Source of the DNA: a bacterium
GTDB taxonomy: Bacteria > SZUA-79 > Acidulodesulfobacterales > Acidulodesulfobacteraceae
Assembly: GCA_021794335.1 (NCBI GenBank)
Contig: JAJYQZ010000309.1
Span: forward strand, 1 to 16,000
DNA length: 16,000 nt
Direction of reading: 5' to 3'
The position numbers and the translations under genes are program-made. Below, piece after piece: positions 12,952 to 16,000 of the stretch (its first letter is position 1; each line of letters starts with the position of its first letter). The notes beneath the pieces were generated by a model. The model was not told the DNA's origin. It worked only from the letters and a program-made list of their open reading frames with translations, and ran no database searches.

Positions 12952-13612
12952 ACACCACCTGATTTCGTCCGTTTTCTTTAGCTTTATAAAGATTATTATC
13001 CGCTATTTTTATTAATTCATCTTTAGATATACCTTTTCTATAAGTACTCACGCCTATCGATATCGTTATTTTTTCAACTTCTTTGTATTCCAACTGATTT
13101 AATTTTTTTGCAAGCCTTACTGCGCCGTCTTTGCTATCCGAAGTCAGAATAATAAATTCTTCGCCTCCAAAACGAAAAAACATATCGAGATTTTTTCTAA
13201 TATTGCTCTTAATTTTATTTACTACGGTTTTTAAAACTTTATCGCCTACGTCATGTCCGTAAGTATCGTTAAATTTTTTAAAGTGATCGATATCGATTAT
13301 CATAAGCGAAAAATCCATATTAGAATTTTTTGCTTCGTTGTAAATTCTGTTAAACATATCATCAAAATGCCTTCTGTTATATATTCCGGTTAGAGGATCT
13401 ATAATACTGATCTGTCCCGCTTTAGAAGCTCTCAAAAACTCCATATTAGACTGTTCCTTAAGCATTTTTAGGTCGATTAAAAGCTTAGCGATATAAACAG
13501 TATTTACGACTGATATTAAAAATATCACGTCGAAAATAGGATTTAAATAATGTTTAGGCGCATAAGTCAAATAAACTACGGCCATTATTAAATTTAATAT
13601 TAGAATAATCAT
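12935..13612 (-). CDS. Membrane-bound diguanylate cyclase (GGEEF domain)
   Basis: Makes cyclic-di-GMP from two GTP. Two transmembrane helices (about 2-18 and 27-48, counted from the GTG at 13615) are followed by a short linker and a complete GGDEF domain: DPLTGIYNRRHF (73-84), DIDHFKKFNDTYGHDVGD (108-125), the active loop RFGGEEF (148-154) and ITISIGVSTY (183-192). All catalytic residues seem present. The inhibitory I-site, normally RxxD five residues before GGEEF, reads KNLD (141-144), so product inhibition may be weak. There is no separate sensory domain. The stop of the PilP-like gene overlaps the ATG at 13612 (TGATG), so the cyclase is translationally coupled to a pilus structural gene; a GTG at 13615 is an alternative start. 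Its place inside the pil operon argues for local control of this pilus. Confidence 0.94.
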   Translation of the reverse strand: MIILILNLIMAVVYLTYAPKHYLNPIFDVIFLISVVNTVYIAKLLIDLKMLKEQSNMEFLRASKAGQISIIDPLTGIYNRRHFDDMFNRIYNEAKNSNMDFSLMIIDIDHFKKFNDTYGHDVGDKVLKTVVNKIKSNIRKNLDMFFRFGGEEFIILTSDSKDGAVRLAKKLNQLEYKEVEKITISIGVSTYRKGISKDELIKIADNNLYKAKENGRNQVVYDENN

Positions 13613-14409
13613 CACATTGACAAAGATAAGTTAATAACTCTGTTATTTTTTTCTAAGGCAACGCCTTTTGCGCTAATCATCAAACACTCGTAACCGGCAT
13701 ATTTCATGCCGACCGTCATCGAGACGTCATTTTTTCCGAATGCGATAATCGCCGAATTTTTAGTAACCGCCACTAAAGATATATTGGATAAAGAAGTATT
13801 ATTAACGCCGCCTGCGGCGGTTTGATTTAAACTTTTAATTTCCTGCTCTAATCTGGCGATCTTTACTTTTTCGCCGAGTTCATTAATCCGACTGTTAAAC
13901 TTCATCATCTGTTTTATGCTTTTAAAAGACATAGGCGGCAGCGCCGGCACTCTTGCCGGTATTTTATTCACGGTTTTATTTACGTTACCTGTATTTTGAC
14001 TTTTTATTAAATTAGATTTCTGAACTTTAAAAGCGCCGGCTGTTTTAAAATTCTTCGGGCGGTTCTTCGCTTTAGCAGGTTTGGTTTTTTCCGGTTTTAC
14101 CGGAATAGGAAAAGAAGTCTGCTTTAAAGTCTTCTTCTTTAAAAAAGCAAAATTAGCCTGCCTTATACGCGGTCCTTTTTTAAAGAAGATACCTTTAAAA
14201 ATAAAAAATAAGGCGGCTAATATAAATCCGGACGCAGCTATTATTATTAATTTTTTATTTTTAAATTTAAACTTACCTTGACGTTTCGGACTTGAAACCG
14301 TATCATTATTTTCTTCTTCCGCAGCGTAGGTAGACTTTTGTTCATTGGCGCCGTTGATAGAAGATTCATCTTCATCTTCTTTAATCTTATTATCGTTAAA
14401 AATATCCAT
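13612..14409 (-). CDS. pilP: PilP-like bitopic pilus protein
   Basis: A 265-residue protein with an acidic, disordered cytoplasmic N-terminus (1-45), a single transmembrane helix (LIIIAASGFILAALFFIF, about 54-71), and a very basic Pro/Lys/Asn-rich periplasmic linker (75-165). Helix FKSIKQMMKFNSRINELGEKV, split by a short coiled-coil-like segment, leads to a small beta domain (205-265: SLVAVTKNSAIIAFG, SMTVGMKYAGYECLMI, NRVINLSL). This final domain resembles the C-terminal domain of PilP/GspC-type proteins that contacts the secretin, though R64 PilP has a cleaved signal instead of this anchor, so identity is a likely analogue rather than proven. AAGGAGG lies upstream of the ATG, ten bases after the secretin stop. 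Its stop overlaps the cyclase start. Confidence 0.7.
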   Translation of the reverse strand: MDIFNDNKIKEDEDESSINGANEQKSTYAAEEENNDTVSSPKRQGKFKFKNKKLIIIAASGFILAALFFIFKGIFFKKGPRIRQANFAFLKKKTLKQTSFPIPVKPEKTKPAKAKNRPKNFKTAGAFKVQKSNLIKSQNTGNVNKTVNKIPARVPALPPMSFKSIKQMMKFNSRINELGEKVKIARLEQEIKSLNQTAAGGVNNTSLSNISLVAVTKNSAIIAFGKNDVSMTVGMKYAGYECLMISAKGVALEKNNRVINLSLSM

Positions 14410-14419
14410 ATTCTCCTCC

Positions 14420-15916
14420 TTATTTATTTACTATTACCGGCGTTACAAGCAAAAATAGTTCATTATTGGTTTTTTGCATTTGTCCGCCTGAGAACAGATA
14501 TCCTAAAATCGGTATGTCGTCCAAAATCGGCACGCCTTCTTTGTTTTTATTAACAGATTTATACTGCAAAGCGCCGACTAAAGCGCTTTTTCCCGACGGC
14601 ACGCTTATAGTAAAACTTACCGACTGCGTTGATACGTCAGGCACGGAAACTCCGCCGGAAAGCTGAGTGTATCCGGTTATCGTGTTTAGTATAAGCTGAA
14701 CGCTTATATAAACTTTATTGCCGACTGCTTCCGGCGTATATACGACATCTACTCCGGATGTTGCTTCTCCAATTTGAGGAGTGGATTGAGCAGTAGAACC
14801 TAAAGCACCGACAGTAGTAACCTGATTTCCTATTGAATACGGCACGGTTCCAATGTTGTTTAAAGTTCTTGTTTCCCCTGATAAAACCTCTAATTTCATC
14901 TGATTTATGATATTAACCTTTCCGAAGTTATCAAGCGCATTTATAACTGCGTTTGTCCCTGTACCGCTATTAAATGTAATATTATCAGCTCCGGCCAAGC
15001 TGTTAGTAGGCGTATTCGACAAATTTACGGCTAAAGAACTCGCTGCGCCGAGATAATGCCCCATATCTGAATATAAATTGCTCCAATTTATGCCGTAGTT
15101 ATATCCGCTTGAAAGTTGGACGTTCACCACCTTCATTTTGACGAATACGACTTTCTTCATTCTTTTAAATATCCGCTTAACGTATTTTTTTACAAGTTCG
15201 ACTTTTTTAACTTTTCCGGAGACAACCAACGTCTGCATCCTTGCAGAAAACATAACAGAGGATTTTTTACCCATAACAGATTTAATAGTTTGTAAAAACT
15301 TTTTAAAAAACGGAGTGCTGATATTAGAAACGTTCTCCGTCGCATACCCGCCAAGAGAACTACTGCTTCCGCTTCCCATACTACTAGAATTAGAAGATGT
15401 TGAACTTGTAGTTGTGCTTGCATTACCAGATGTATTATTCTGACTTCCATTCTGACTTGATCCCAAACTTGCAGAAACGGTATTTAAAAGCGGAGTAAAC
15501 GGCAGATGAAACGTCGCCGTTTCGACGTTATCCAATATTATTCTTCCGCCAGAATACCGATAATCAAATCCGTAAACGTCTTTAATGTATTTCAAAACAT
15601 TTATTAATCTTGAATTATTGAAATCGACGAATGCCTTTGATTTACCGTTTCCGATAAGTTCTATAGTCTGGTTTATCTGCCCTGAAAGTAAAAACTCAAG
15701 CTGTTTTATAGTAACAAAACCTTTGACCGTTACCCTTTGATTTGCGACTGAATTAGGCATTAAAGGTTTAATATATTTTGCCGGCGCCGGATTAATTATC
15801 GTAACTGTCCCTGCGAATGAATTCTTTGCAATTAAAACCAAAGCTAAAAACGTTAAAAGCAAAGCTAATATAACCAAAAACCGCATAAAATTAAATTCTT
15901 TCCTTAAACTATCCAT
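14420..15916 (-). CDS. pilN: Outer-membrane secretin of the type IVb pilus (PilN-like)
   Basis: Forms the outer-membrane gate for the pilus. The 498-residue protein has an N-terminal signal helix (MRFLVILALLLTFLALVLIA, 11-30) with probable cleavage after NSFA (35). There is an N0-like domain (about 93-140), a long Ser/Asn/Gly linker (149-190), an N1-like domain (about 204-275) and the secretin domain (about 330-498). The secretin hallmark GVPILDDIPILGYLF (461-475) and the ending LFLLVTPVIV are clear, as is VLSGETRTL (around 343). R64 PilN is a lipoprotein, but no lipobox cysteine is present here, so another pilotin or an intrinsic route to the outer membrane would be needed. AAGGAGG four bases before ATG 15916 supports the start, which overlaps the end of the preceding frame. 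Confidence 0.95.
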   Translation of the reverse strand: MDSLRKEFNFMRFLVILALLLTFLALVLIAKNSFAGTVTIINPAPAKYIKPLMPNSVANQRVTVKGFVTIKQLEFLLSGQINQTIELIGNGKSKAFVDFNNSRLINVLKYIKDVYGFDYRYSGGRIILDNVETATFHLPFTPLLNTVSASLGSSQNGSQNNTSGNASTTTSSTSSNSSSMGSGSSSSLGGYATENVSNISTPFFKKFLQTIKSVMGKKSSVMFSARMQTLVVSGKVKKVELVKKYVKRIFKRMKKVVFVKMKVVNVQLSSGYNYGINWSNLYSDMGHYLGAASSLAVNLSNTPTNSLAGADNITFNSGTGTNAVINALDNFGKVNIINQMKLEVLSGETRTLNNIGTVPYSIGNQVTTVGALGSTAQSTPQIGEATSGVDVVYTPEAVGNKVYISVQLILNTITGYTQLSGGVSVPDVSTQSVSFTISVPSGKSALVGALQYKSVNKNKEGVPILDDIPILGYLFSGGQMQKTNNELFLLVTPVIVNK

Positions 15917-16000
15917 TTATCCTCCTTAAATATACTTTCACCCTCTTAATTTTTAAATTTACCGTCGTGTTCTCTCCTTTGCCGTTAAAGAGTTTCGACA
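15909..16000 (-). CDS. C-terminus of a pil operon protein, cut by the window edge
   Basis: A frame open from the window edge ends at TAG 15911-15909, overlapping the secretin start by eight bases. Its last 29 residues are SKLFNGKGENTTVNLKIKRV followed by KVYLRRING. The other two frames of this strand are stopped early. Overlap of stop and start is the style of this operon, which supports a real gene. In R64-like operons pilL and pilM precede the secretin, and PilL/TcpQ-type proteins end in a small beta domain, which this tail could fit. Too little is visible to name it. Confidence 0.5.
   Translation of the reverse strand, partial: SKLFNGKGENTTVNLKIKRVKVYLRRING

Noticed and set aside
1..16000. 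CRISPR array
   Set aside because: No regularly spaced direct repeats found anywhere in the window by eye.

Overview
The window (AT-rich, roughly one third G+C by eye) comes from a diderm (Gram-negative) bacterium: it encodes an outer-membrane secretin and a complete type IVb pilus assembly line. I cannot place the species from sequence alone. A low-GC deltaproteobacterium-like lineage is possible, but that is only an impression.

Left part (1-4226, mainly + strand). A tRNA-Arg(ACG) gene at 49-125 is followed immediately by a tyrosine recombinase, the classic left edge of a tRNA-integrated mobile element. Next come an unrecognised small gene overlapping an XRE-type regulator, transcribed from a promoter with an operator-like palindrome; a 44-aa amphipathic peptide on the opposite strand; a noncoding stretch with a possible IS200/IS605 remnant; an unrecognised 164-aa protein; a perfect 10-bp hairpin; and a GNAT-like protein ending in a coiled coil and a C-terminal membrane anchor. 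This looks like island cargo.

Right part (4228-16000, all - strand). Read in transcription order from 16000 down, it is one tightly packed operon of R64/PAPI-1-like type IVb pilus genes: the C-terminus of an upstream protein, secretin (PilN-like), a PilP-like bitopic protein, a membrane-bound GGEEF diguanylate cyclase, a PilO2-like protein, the assembly ATPase (PilQ/GspE), the inner-membrane platform (PilR/GspF), the major pilin (PilS), a second PilT-like ATPase, two large PilV-like tip pilins, and a divergent HD-GYP phosphodiesterase. Gaps are at most about 21 bases and several genes overlap. No prepilin peptidase or lytic transglycosylase is visible.

The most notable observation is that cyclic-di-GMP handling seems built into the pilus operon. 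A cyclase sits between two structural genes, a phosphodiesterase-family gene closes the operon, and the assembly ATPase carries a duplicated 24-residue MshEN-type motif, the known c-di-GMP-binding module of MshE. This is inserted between its N2 and ATPase-core domains rather than at the N-terminus. Together these suggest a self-contained synthesise/sense/degrade circuit for one pilus machine, possibly carried on an integrative element.
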